Shown here: positions 18,382 through 25,277 of the stretch, in pieces | Numbering within the stretch: the stretch's first letter is position 1 | Layout of the letters: every line of letters starts with the position of its first letter | Assembly: GCA_013377095.1 (NCBI GenBank) | Contig: JACAAY010000053.1 | Span: forward strand, 1-33,272 | DNA: 33,272 nucleotides | Direction: 5' to 3' | DNA from: Desulfuromonadales bacterium | GTDB lineage: Bacteria > Desulfobacterota > Desulfuromonadia > Geobacterales > Pseudopelobacteraceae | Notes under the pieces: generated by a model | What the model was told of the DNA's origin: nothing | Database searches by the model: none | The model's input: the letters and a program-made list of their open reading frames with translations, nothing else | Made by a program: the position numbers and the translations under genes

Positions 18382-19952
18382 CAAAACCAATTTCTTTCGG
18401 AGAACTTGATTTCCAGATCGTCGCATCCATGGGGCAATCCCGACGGCTGTCCGATCCTGAGCCCCTCTTTCGTATCCTGATCATGGGTGATTTCAGCGGA
18501 CGCTCCAACAGGGGGCTCTTTGACCCGGCCGCCGCATTGGTGAAACGTCGTATCCTGAGTGTTGATCGGGACAATCTGGACGAGATCATGCAGAGGATGG
18601 GCGTCGAGATTCGCTTGCCGCTTGTCGGTGAGGCGGATACCCCCGCGCTTCTTCGACTCACCGAACTGGACGATTTTCATCCCGACCAGCTGTGCAGTCA
18701 CCTGGCACTCTTCAAAGAGATAAAGGAGGCCCGCAAAAAACTTCGTGATCCGGTTTTTTTTACAAAAACCGCCGCGCAACTGCAAAAGAAGGGCACTGAT
18801 TCCGCTTTGCCAGCCAAAGGTGAAGATTCTGAAGAATCCCTGGGGAAGCTTGTGCAACAGACAACCGCGGATCTGCTTGATCAGATTATGGATGATGCGC
18901 AGGGTAGTGCGCCACGGACAGCATCAAAACCGGCCACATCAGAGTGGGACAGCTTTCTGGAGCGTATCGTACAACCCCACCTTGTCCCTGACATTGATCA
19001 GTCGCAACGCGAAATTCTGGCGGCAGTGGATAGCGCCATGGGTGAACTAATGCGGGCTATCCTGCATTATCCGGATTTTCAGGAGCTTGAGGCGCTCTGG
19101 CGTGGACTCCATTTCCTTGTCTCCCGAACCGAAACAGATGACCAATTGAAATTGTATCTTCTCGATATTTCAAAGGCCGAACTTGCCGCCGATCTTGGCT
19201 CGTCGGATGACCTGCGTACAACGGGAACATACCGTCTGCTTGTCGAACAGACGGTGGAGACCCCCGGCGCCGACCCCTGGGCGCTCCTGGCTGGCGCTTA
19301 TACGTTCGGCGACAACGTTGAAGGGCTGGAGATGCTGGGCCGAATGGCAAAAATAGCCAGAGCCGCTAACGCCCCCTTTATCGCGGCAGCCGGAGAAGGT
19401 TTGCCGGGGTGTGGGCAGGTGGCTGCGGCTGCAGGGTTGGAACACAGAGATACTGCTATCAATGCGGAAATTCACGGGGCGTGGGAAGCGCTGAGAAAAA
19501 TGCCCGAGTCTGCTTTTCTCGGCCTCGCGCTGCCACGTTTTCTGCTCCGTCTCCCCTATGGTGAGGATACTGACCCGATCGAACGCTTTGCATTTGAGGA
19601 GATGGACCCCCCCCCCGTTCATGATCAGTACCTGTGGGGTAACCCCGCTTTTGCCTGCGCATGTCTGCTGGCACAGTCATTCAGCGAGTACGGTTGGGAG
19701 ATGAGGCCCGGTATTATCCAGGATATGGCAGGCCTTCCGCTGCACGTTTACAAGGAGCAGGGGGAATCAAAGACAAAACCGTGCGCCGAGGTTTTGCTGA
19801 CCGAAACCGTAGCAGAGGCGCTCCTCGGCAAGGGTCTGATGCCCCTGCTCTCATTCGTGAACCGTGATACGGTCAGGCTGGCCCGATTTCACTCTATCGC
19901 GGATCCGCCAGCATCGTTGGCAGGACCTTGGGAGAGGGTGTCCAATCAATAG
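18378..19952 (+). CDS. TssB-TssC-like fusion protein, sheath-related, lacking the TssC C-terminal core
   Basis: A 524-residue protein joining two sheath-like parts. Residues about 30-130 match TssB (IMGDFSG, SVDRDNLDEIM and LDDFHPDQL correspond to DLSG, EIDRDNFDNVL and LDDFHPEQV of the tssB product here). After a variable linker, residues about 215-508 match TssC (HYPDFQELEALWRGL from H230, LPRFLLRLPYGE, YLWGNPAFA). The protein then stops, about 110-120 residues short of where TssC ends, so the C-terminal sheath core is missing and it probably cannot polymerise as a normal sheath subunit. It could act at the baseplate or sheath cap, or as a docking partner for the phosphatase encoded just upstream, with which it shares an ATGA overlap. 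Homology is clear; function is unknown. Confidence 0.82.
   Translation: MTKPISFGELDFQIVASMGQSRRLSDPEPLFRILIMGDFSGRSNRGLFDPAAALVKRRILSVDRDNLDEIMQRMGVEIRLPLVGEADTPALLRLTELDDFHPDQLCSHLALFKEIKEARKKLRDPVFFTKTAAQLQKKGTDSALPAKGEDSEESLGKLVQQTTADLLDQIMDDAQGSAPRTASKPATSEWDSFLERIVQPHLVPDIDQSQREILAAVDSAMGELMRAILHYPDFQELEALWRGLHFLVSRTETDDQLKLYLLDISKAELAADLGSSDDLRTTGTYRLLVEQTVETPGADPWALLAGAYTFGDNVEGLEMLGRMAKIARAANAPFIAAAGEGLPGCGQVAAAAGLEHRDTAINAEIHGAWEALRKMPESAFLGLALPRFLLRLPYGEDTDPIERFAFEEMDPPPVHDQYLWGNPAFACACLLAQSFSEYGWEMRPGIIQDMAGLPLHVYKEQGESKTKPCAEVLLTETVAEALLGKGLMPLLSFVNRDTVRLARFHSIADPPASLAGPWERVSNQ
19607..19616 (+). repeat. C10 homopolymer inside the TssB-TssC fusion gene
   Basis: Ten consecutive C bases encode the end of Asp and three Pro codons. 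The frame on both sides matches TssC, so the current length is the in-frame state. Slippage by one base would truncate the protein. It could be a contingency tract or a spot prone to sequencing error. Confidence 0.85.
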
Positions 19953-19958
19953 AGGAGG
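19951..19958 (+). promoter_or_regulatory. ribosome-binding site of vgrG1
   Basis: AGAGGAGG lies five bases before the ATG at 19964, across the stop of the preceding gene. It decides that start over an in-frame codon at 19928; the second spike gene begins with the same residues, MAYIQENRL. Confidence 0.75.
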
Positions 19959-19963
19959 ACGTG

Positions 19964-22228
19964 ATGGCATATATACAGGAAAACAGGCTGATCGCCATCG
20001 ATACCCCCTTGGGGAAGGATGTGCTCCTTTTGGCGGAGTTTCACGGTTCCGAGGGTATCTCGCGCCTGTTCAGCTTTGAGCTGAACCTGGTTTCGGAAAA
20101 CCATAACATCTCTTTCGCGGATATCGTCGGGAAAAACGTCACCCTGTCGATCATACTAGCTGACGCCAGCGTACGGTATCTCAACGGTGTCATATCCCGC
20201 TTCGCCCAGGGGCGGGGCGGTGGAGACCTGGGTGGAGATCCCCGCTTTTCCCGTTATCGTGCAACGATGGTGCCCTGGCTCTGGCTGTTGACCAGGACGG
20301 CGGATTCCCGCATCTTTCAGAAACTCTCCGTTCCCGACATAATCGAAAAGGTTTTCAAGGAGCAGGGCTTTAACGACTTTAAGATGAAGCTTCAGTCTGG
20401 CTATGCCGAGCGGGATTACTGCGTCCAGTACCGGGAGACTGACTTTGCCTTTGTTACCCGTCTGTTGGAGGAAGAGGGTATCCAGTACTTCTTCGAGCAT
20501 GAAAAGGGGAAACACACCCTGATCCTGGCTGATTCTCCCCAGGAGAACAAACCCTGTCCGCATCAGAGTACGGCGCGCTATCAGCTGAGCGGAGAAGGGC
20601 GGATGGAGGAGGATGTCATCACCGGTCTTGACAGGATGCAGGAGATTCGGCCGGCGAAATACACCCTCAATGATTTCAATTTCGAGATACCGAACACCGA
20701 CCTCAAGGCGAACGTCCCCAGCAGCCACAAACTGGGCCCCGGTGAACGGGAGATATATGATTATCCCGGAATGTACGCCAAAAAGAATGAAGGCGACCGT
20801 CTGGCCCGGATACGGATGGAAGAGGAGGAAGCCCAGATCACCACCATCATCGGGTCGAGCAGTTGCCGCGCCTTCACCAGCGGCTATCGTTTCTCCCTGA
20901 CCTCCTTTTTCCGCAGCGACATGAACAATAAAGAGTATGTGCTTGCCACCATCGAGCATGGCGCTGAGCAGGGGTGGGAGGACAAATCCGACCTGACCTA
21001 TTCCAACCGTTTTACCTGCATACCTTTTGACATCCCCTTCCGTCCCCCCCGTCTCACCCCGAAACCGGTGGTGCACGGCTCCCAGACCGCCATCGTAGTC
21101 GGCCCGAAGGGCGACGAAATCTACACTGACGAGCATGGCCGGGTCAAGGTCCAGTTCCACTGGGACCGGGAGGGGAAGAAGGACGAGAACTCCTCCTGCT
21201 GGATCCGTGTCGCCCAGGTGTGGGCCGGCGCAAGCTGGGGGGCCATGTACATCCCCCGTATCGGACAGGAGGTGATCGTCGATTTCCTGGAAGGCGACCC
21301 TGACCGTCCGATCATCACCGGCCGCGTCTACCACGGCATGAACAAACCCCCCTATCCGCTGCCCGCAGAAAAGACCAAAAGTACCATCAAGTCCAATTCA
21401 TCACAGGGGGGCGAGGGGTTCAACGAGTTTCGTTTCGAAGACAAGAAGGGGGAAGAACAGATATTCGTCCATGCTGAAAGGGATATGGACCAGCGGGTGA
21501 AAAACGATATTCGCGAGTGGGTCGGCAGAGACCGGAGTCTCATCGTCAAGCGTGACAATTTTGAAACCATCGAGTTTGACAGGCATCTGAACGTTACCCG
21601 GGACGAGATGACCGTGATCGGCCGTGACCGGCATCTCAAGGTAGCCGGTAAAGAGGCTACGGAAGTCGCGGGGTCGAGATCGATAACAGTAAACGGCGAT
21701 ATGATCGAGGTCATCCGCAAGTCGGGGAGTGTTGAGGCAGGCGGCGATTATTACATAAAAGGGATGAATGTGGTGATCGAAGGGATGACGGGACTGACCA
21801 TAAAGGTCGGTGGGAGTTTCGTTACCCTGAATTCCGGCGGTGTCTTCATATCTGGTCCTCTCGTCAATATCAACAGCGGAGGGGCCGCGCTATCCGGGGT
21901 CGCCGGCAAGGTCGTGGCACCGATTGCCGCCCTGTTGGCGGCGGTAGCCGCCGATGCGCTTCCCGGCAAGGGAGATAAGGGGGAACAGAGACACAAGGAC
22001 GATGATGAAAAGAATAAAGACAAAAAATCGTGGATAGAGATCGAACTTGTGGATGAGGACGGCAAACCCGTCCCAGGCGAGGTATACAAGGTTACCCTGC
22101 CCGATGGAGAAACGGTTGCGACCGGAACTCTTGACGAAAAGGGGATTGCGCGGATTGAGGGAATCGATCCGGGGAACTGCAAGATCACCTTCCCGAATCT
22201 CGATAAGGATGCATGGGCGAAGGCCTGA
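19964..22228 (+). CDS. vgrG: VgrG (TssI) spike protein with transthyretin-like C-terminal extension
   Basis: A 754-residue spike protein. The gp27-like base occupies the N-terminal half, and the gp5-like OB fold (about residues 369-467) contains the hallmark YTDEHGRVKVQFHWDREG. A beta-helix needle with short V/T/I repeats follows (about 490-640). Beyond it are a hydrophobic Ala-rich stretch (about 645-667), a charged Lys/Asp linker and a C-terminal domain (about 690-754) that reads as transthyretin-like (WIEIELVDEDGKPVPG, then a TGTLDEKGIARI turn). Such tails bind specific effectors in other VgrG proteins, so this spike probably recruits cargo through it; the nearby LysM and orphan genes are candidates. 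Residues about 173-457 are encoded by DNA that appears identical to that of the second vgrG. Confidence 0.95.
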   Translation: MAYIQENRLIAIDTPLGKDVLLLAEFHGSEGISRLFSFELNLVSENHNISFADIVGKNVTLSIILADASVRYLNGVISRFAQGRGGGDLGGDPRFSRYRATMVPWLWLLTRTADSRIFQKLSVPDIIEKVFKEQGFNDFKMKLQSGYAERDYCVQYRETDFAFVTRLLEEEGIQYFFEHEKGKHTLILADSPQENKPCPHQSTARYQLSGEGRMEEDVITGLDRMQEIRPAKYTLNDFNFEIPNTDLKANVPSSHKLGPGEREIYDYPGMYAKKNEGDRLARIRMEEEEAQITTIIGSSSCRAFTSGYRFSLTSFFRSDMNNKEYVLATIEHGAEQGWEDKSDLTYSNRFTCIPFDIPFRPPRLTPKPVVHGSQTAIVVGPKGDEIYTDEHGRVKVQFHWDREGKKDENSSCWIRVAQVWAGASWGAMYIPRIGQEVIVDFLEGDPDRPIITGRVYHGMNKPPYPLPAEKTKSTIKSNSSQGGEGFNEFRFEDKKGEEQIFVHAERDMDQRVKNDIREWVGRDRSLIVKRDNFETIEFDRHLNVTRDEMTVIGRDRHLKVAGKEATEVAGSRSITVNGDMIEVIRKSGSVEAGGDYYIKGMNVVIEGMTGLTIKVGGSFVTLNSGGVFISGPLVNINSGGAALSGVAGKVVAPIAALLAAVAADALPGKGDKGEQRHKDDDEKNKDKKSWIEIELVDEDGKPVPGEVYKVTLPDGETVATGTLDEKGIARIEGIDPGNCKITFPNLDKDAWAKA
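20480..21333 (+). repeat. 854-bp block shared with vgrG2 (copy 1)
   Basis: Within vgrG1 this segment appears base-for-base identical to 25794-26647, at a constant offset of 5314 with no gaps found. The flanks are alike but carry scattered substitutions, so the block has sharp edges. Confidence 0.88.
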
Positions 22229-22248
22229 TTATTTTGTAGGGAGACGTT

Positions 22249-22872
22249 ATGCCGAAATATACCGTTGGGCAGGGGGAGAGTATCCCCAGCATCGCCGCTC
22301 AAAACGGCTTCTTTTCCGATACCATCTGGAACCATCCTGATAATGCCAAACTAAAGGGGCTTCGCAAGGACATGAATGTCCTCATGGCCGGTGATGAGGT
22401 GTTTATTCCCGAAAAGGAATTGAGGGAGGAGTCGGGAGCCACCGGGCAGAAGCACCGTTTCAAGCTCAAGGGGGAGCCGCACAAGCTCAAGCTTGTGCTG
22501 TTATCCATGGGGAAGCCGAGGGCAAACGAGGATTATGTCCTCGATGTCGGCGGCCGGCTTGTCAAGGGAAAGACCGACGCGGCCGGTAAGATCGAGCAGA
22601 AGATCCCGGGGAATGCCAATTCAGCCACCCTGATCCTCCGCGGTGGCAAGGAGAAGCATGCCTTGAGTATAGGAAACCTGGACCCCATCGAAGAGGTGAG
22701 CGGTGTGAAGCAGAGGCTGAACAATCTCGGCTTCAACTGTGGGGCAGAGGACGGAAATATGAACGAGGCCCTCTCCGGCGCTTTGTCCAAATTCCAGGCG
22801 AAGTACAACCTTCCGGTTACGGGCAAGATCGACGATGCAGTCAGGGGCAAGCTCAAGGAGTTTTACCCGTAA
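22249..22872 (+). CDS. LysM and peptidoglycan-binding-domain protein, VgrG-associated
   Basis: A 207-residue protein. Residues about 3-52 resemble a LysM module (YTVGQGESIPSIA at the start, then MAGDEVFIP at the end). The middle is a beta-rich segment. Residues about 149-206 match a PG_binding_1 three-helix domain (VKQRLNNLGF, then FQAKYNLPVTGKID). There is no signal peptide, so it would not reach the periplasm by Sec; it could instead be carried by the spike and contact target peptidoglycan, or act as an adaptor, as LysM proteins do in other contractile systems. It lies 20 bases after vgrG1 and 18 bases before the orphan gene, so it belongs to the vgrG1 module. No catalytic domain is visible, so it is not a peptidoglycan hydrolase by itself. 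Confidence 0.8.
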   Translation: MPKYTVGQGESIPSIAAQNGFFSDTIWNHPDNAKLKGLRKDMNVLMAGDEVFIPEKELREESGATGQKHRFKLKGEPHKLKLVLLSMGKPRANEDYVLDVGGRLVKGKTDAAGKIEQKIPGNANSATLILRGGKEKHALSIGNLDPIEEVSGVKQRLNNLGFNCGAEDGNMNEALSGALSKFQAKYNLPVTGKIDDAVRGKLKEFYP

Positions 22873-22890
22873 AAGTGAGGGGGTGACGTG

Positions 22891-24879
22891 ATGGGACTGG
22901 GTGATTTAATAGGTTCAGCACTCGGAGGCGGAGAAAAACCGCCACGTACACCGGCAAGTCCGGTCGCATATTACCTGAGCAACCCCCTGGGTGGAAACGC
23001 CGATGGCGGGGGAGCGGTCAGCCACAACAATCAAAACACCATGGATAATGGCCTTCCCATTGATTTTATCCATTTCGGTAGGGTGCATGGCGACTTTTCT
23101 CTCAATTTCCATCACAACTCCCTGCAGGACGACAAACGCGCCGATTTTGGCGGTGAGGGTGATGGAATAGCAGGGGAAAAGAGCGCCAAAAACTTCAAGG
23201 CGATGATGTTCAGGGCAGGTGTGGAGCGCGAGGCGATCCTCTTAAGCGCCTTGATTGCCTCTGCCCAGGCCGTCATCAAGGAGTGCGACGACAACAAGGG
23301 GGCCCTGGGCGAGGTGATGGACGCCGTAGGGAGCCTCCTGGGCGGAGGGGGGGGGAGCAAGGGCCCCGACCCGGCCGAGTTCGACGATATCCTCTCCGAT
23401 ATCTCACAGGCCGGAGGAGCGGTAAATAAAACCCCGATCACCTACAAGGATATCCACAAAGCCGGGAAAGATCTGCGCCAGTACCGCTGCGATTATGGCG
23501 CGGTTGTCCAGAAGTTCACCGATAAATACATGAAGCCATCTTCGGGAGGAATCCCTCTGCCGCCGCTCCCCGGGGTACTCCAGAGCATCCAGGGGATCGC
23601 CTTTAAGGCGTTCGATGTGTACGCGGCGAGTTTCTTCTGCGTTAGGGAAGACGTGGAGGGGAAGATCATAGAGGCGTGCCACAGTATGACGATCGAGGCG
23701 ATCGAGGGGCGCTACACGAGGGTCTTCCCCGCATGGTTTTTCCGCTGGTCCGATAATGTCCCTCCCGAGAAGAAGAAGGATGCCAGCGGGAACATCGTCG
23801 AAGAGGCCGTGGAGAAGGTGAATGAGGAGATCGACAAGGTCAAGAGTGAGGTGGATGAAAAGAAGAAGAGCGTACAGGATTTCCTCGGGATTGATAACGA
23901 CGAGCATATGGCTGGAGAAAAATACCTGAAGGAAATCTTCGGGGCCATGGCCGGAGGAGCCGAAGGCAAGTCCAATGGGGAAAAGCCGGGTCAGGAGAAA
24001 AAAGAGGCCGGGGGGGCAGCCGGGAAAATAGTGGCGGCATTCAAAGCGGTGGTCGGAACACTGCCGGGCTTCATAGAGAGGGTAATCACGGAGATCGCGT
24101 CCGCTAACCTCGGTATGATGGAGGTCATCTACAGAAAGATCCTTCTTGACAGCGGCCAGGCGCCAATTGATGAGGAGTTTCTCAATGTGGCCGGCAGGGA
24201 GTATCTCTCCCGCAGGATGATCGATCTGCTGGCGAAGTTATCGGGGCTTGGATTCCTCCAGGAGGGGAGCGATTCTGGGCTCACCCTCCCGGGAATGGGG
24301 AAGGTTGGCGGAGAGCAGATCAAGGACAAGGCCGCGGGAATCCTCGATTCCACGGTGACGAGCAGGATCGAATCGATTATCTCCATTGCCATGAAGGAAC
24401 TGCACGGAAAACTGGAGGGGGTCCGCTCCGAGGCCGCCCAGTCAAAATCGGTCACCATGGAGCTCTTTCTCGGGAGACTTCCCTGGTTCTATACCCTGAT
24501 GTTCCGCAACACCTTCTTTCCGCTCTGGGATATAATAGTAGAGAAGGTTTTCGGGACCATCGGTGGTCCCCTGGGGAGCATCACCTCGCCGGTGAAGGGC
24601 ATCCTGGGAGATGCGCGGAGCGCTATCGCAGACGCGGGGAAGGTGGCAGACAGCCTTAAGGAGATCAATGCGGCCAAGGTCATGCAGGCCACCCACGATC
24701 CCATGGGCGCGCTGGGGCTTGGAGGCGGAGACACCCCGCAGGCAGCCCCACCCGCGAAGTTTCCGGGATCTCCCCGTGAAGCCATGGCAGAGGGAACACC
24801 CGTGACCGAGGATGAGGTCAAGGAGGCCGAGGCTGCAAGCATCGTTGTTATCCCTCAGGATAAGAACGGGGATTGGTAG
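22891..24879 (+). CDS. large protein of unknown function in the vgrG1 module, candidate effector
   Basis: I do not recognise this 662-residue protein. It is rich in Gly, Ala, Lys and Glu. The N-terminus is Gly/Asn-rich and aromatic (LIGSALGGG, NPLGGNADGGG, HFGRVHGDFS). Amphipathic or hydrophobic helices are suggested near AILLSALIASAQAV, IAFKAFDVYAASFF and the late LPWFYTLMFRNTFFPLWDII. A highly charged coiled coil lies around EEAVEKVNEEIDKVKSEV. The start is the ATG at 22891, with a GAGGGGG site upstream; a GTG at 22888 is also possible. It lies between the LysM gene and the PAAR gene, where cargo is normally encoded. No signal peptide, protease, nuclease or lipase motif is seen. A membrane-active toxin or a carrier scaffold are both possible, and no dedicated immunity gene is apparent. 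Confidence 0.75.
   Translation: MGLGDLIGSALGGGEKPPRTPASPVAYYLSNPLGGNADGGGAVSHNNQNTMDNGLPIDFIHFGRVHGDFSLNFHHNSLQDDKRADFGGEGDGIAGEKSAKNFKAMMFRAGVEREAILLSALIASAQAVIKECDDNKGALGEVMDAVGSLLGGGGGSKGPDPAEFDDILSDISQAGGAVNKTPITYKDIHKAGKDLRQYRCDYGAVVQKFTDKYMKPSSGGIPLPPLPGVLQSIQGIAFKAFDVYAASFFCVREDVEGKIIEACHSMTIEAIEGRYTRVFPAWFFRWSDNVPPEKKKDASGNIVEEAVEKVNEEIDKVKSEVDEKKKSVQDFLGIDNDEHMAGEKYLKEIFGAMAGGAEGKSNGEKPGQEKKEAGGAAGKIVAAFKAVVGTLPGFIERVITEIASANLGMMEVIYRKILLDSGQAPIDEEFLNVAGREYLSRRMIDLLAKLSGLGFLQEGSDSGLTLPGMGKVGGEQIKDKAAGILDSTVTSRIESIISIAMKELHGKLEGVRSEAAQSKSVTMELFLGRLPWFYTLMFRNTFFPLWDIIVEKVFGTIGGPLGSITSPVKGILGDARSAIADAGKVADSLKEINAAKVMQATHDPMGALGLGGGDTPQAAPPAKFPGSPREAMAEGTPVTEDEVKEAEAASIVVIPQDKNGDW
23347..23355 (+). 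repeat. G9 homopolymer in the orphan gene
   Basis: Nine G bases within a Gly codon run (LLGGGGGSK). A one-base slip would break the 662-residue reading frame after about residue 155. Confidence 0.85.
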
Positions 24880-24932
24880 AGGGGTAAGTGCAGGCGTGGG
24901 CGGGACGAATGCCCTTCACAAGGAGAATAAGT

Positions 24933-25220
24933 ATGCCATCAGCAGCGAGAGCAGGCGATATGCACACATGCCCGATGGTTACGGGAGTCGTTCCCCATGT
25001 GGGTGGACCGATCCTGCCGCCGGGCTGCCCGACCGTGCTCATCGGTGGGCAGCCTGCGGCGCGTTTGGGAGATATGGCTGTCTGTGTCGGTCCTCCCGAT
25101 CTTATTGCGACCGGTTCTGCGACGGTGATGATCGGTGGTCAGCCGGCGGCGCGCATGGGTGACACGACCGCCCATGGCGGCGTGATCGTCCTTGGCTGTC
25201 CGACCGTGTTGGTGGGGTGA
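24933..25220 (+). CDS. PAAR-domain spike-tip protein
   Basis: A 95-residue stand-alone PAAR protein that caps the VgrG trimer and sharpens the spike. It begins MPSAARAGDMHTCP and contains two repeats of the type IGGQPAARxGD, ending with a GGVIVLGCPTVLVG motif. His and Cys residues in MHTCP, VCVG, TTAHGG and LGCP are positioned to bind the structural zinc. It has no N- or C-terminal toxin extension. The ATG at 24933 follows AAGGAG at 24920-24925. It lies between the orphan gene and vgrG2 and could serve either spike. Confidence 0.93.
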   Translation: MPSAARAGDMHTCPMVTGVVPHVGGPILPPGCPTVLIGGQPAARLGDMAVCVGPPDLIATGSATVMIGGQPAARMGDTTAHGGVIVLGCPTVLVG

Positions 25221-25277
25221 AATGACCTCGGATTCAGAGCGGGTGCCCAGACTGGTCGGCACAAAAGAGTAAATATC

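Noticed and set aside
18378..19952. The fusion gene as a decayed tssC pseudogene
   Set aside because: The frame is intact over 524 codons, conserved motifs of both halves are kept, and it is coupled to the upstream gene; a deliberate domain arrangement is more likely than decay.
20156..21334. Long open frames on the minus strand, for example opposite vgrG1 and opposite vgrG2 (25620-26648) and opposite tssH (14407-15603)
   Set aside because: They lie fully antisense to strongly supported genes, have no recognisable domains or good ribosome-binding sites, and arise from high-GC codon bias. The vgrG ones are duplicated only because the sense DNA is.
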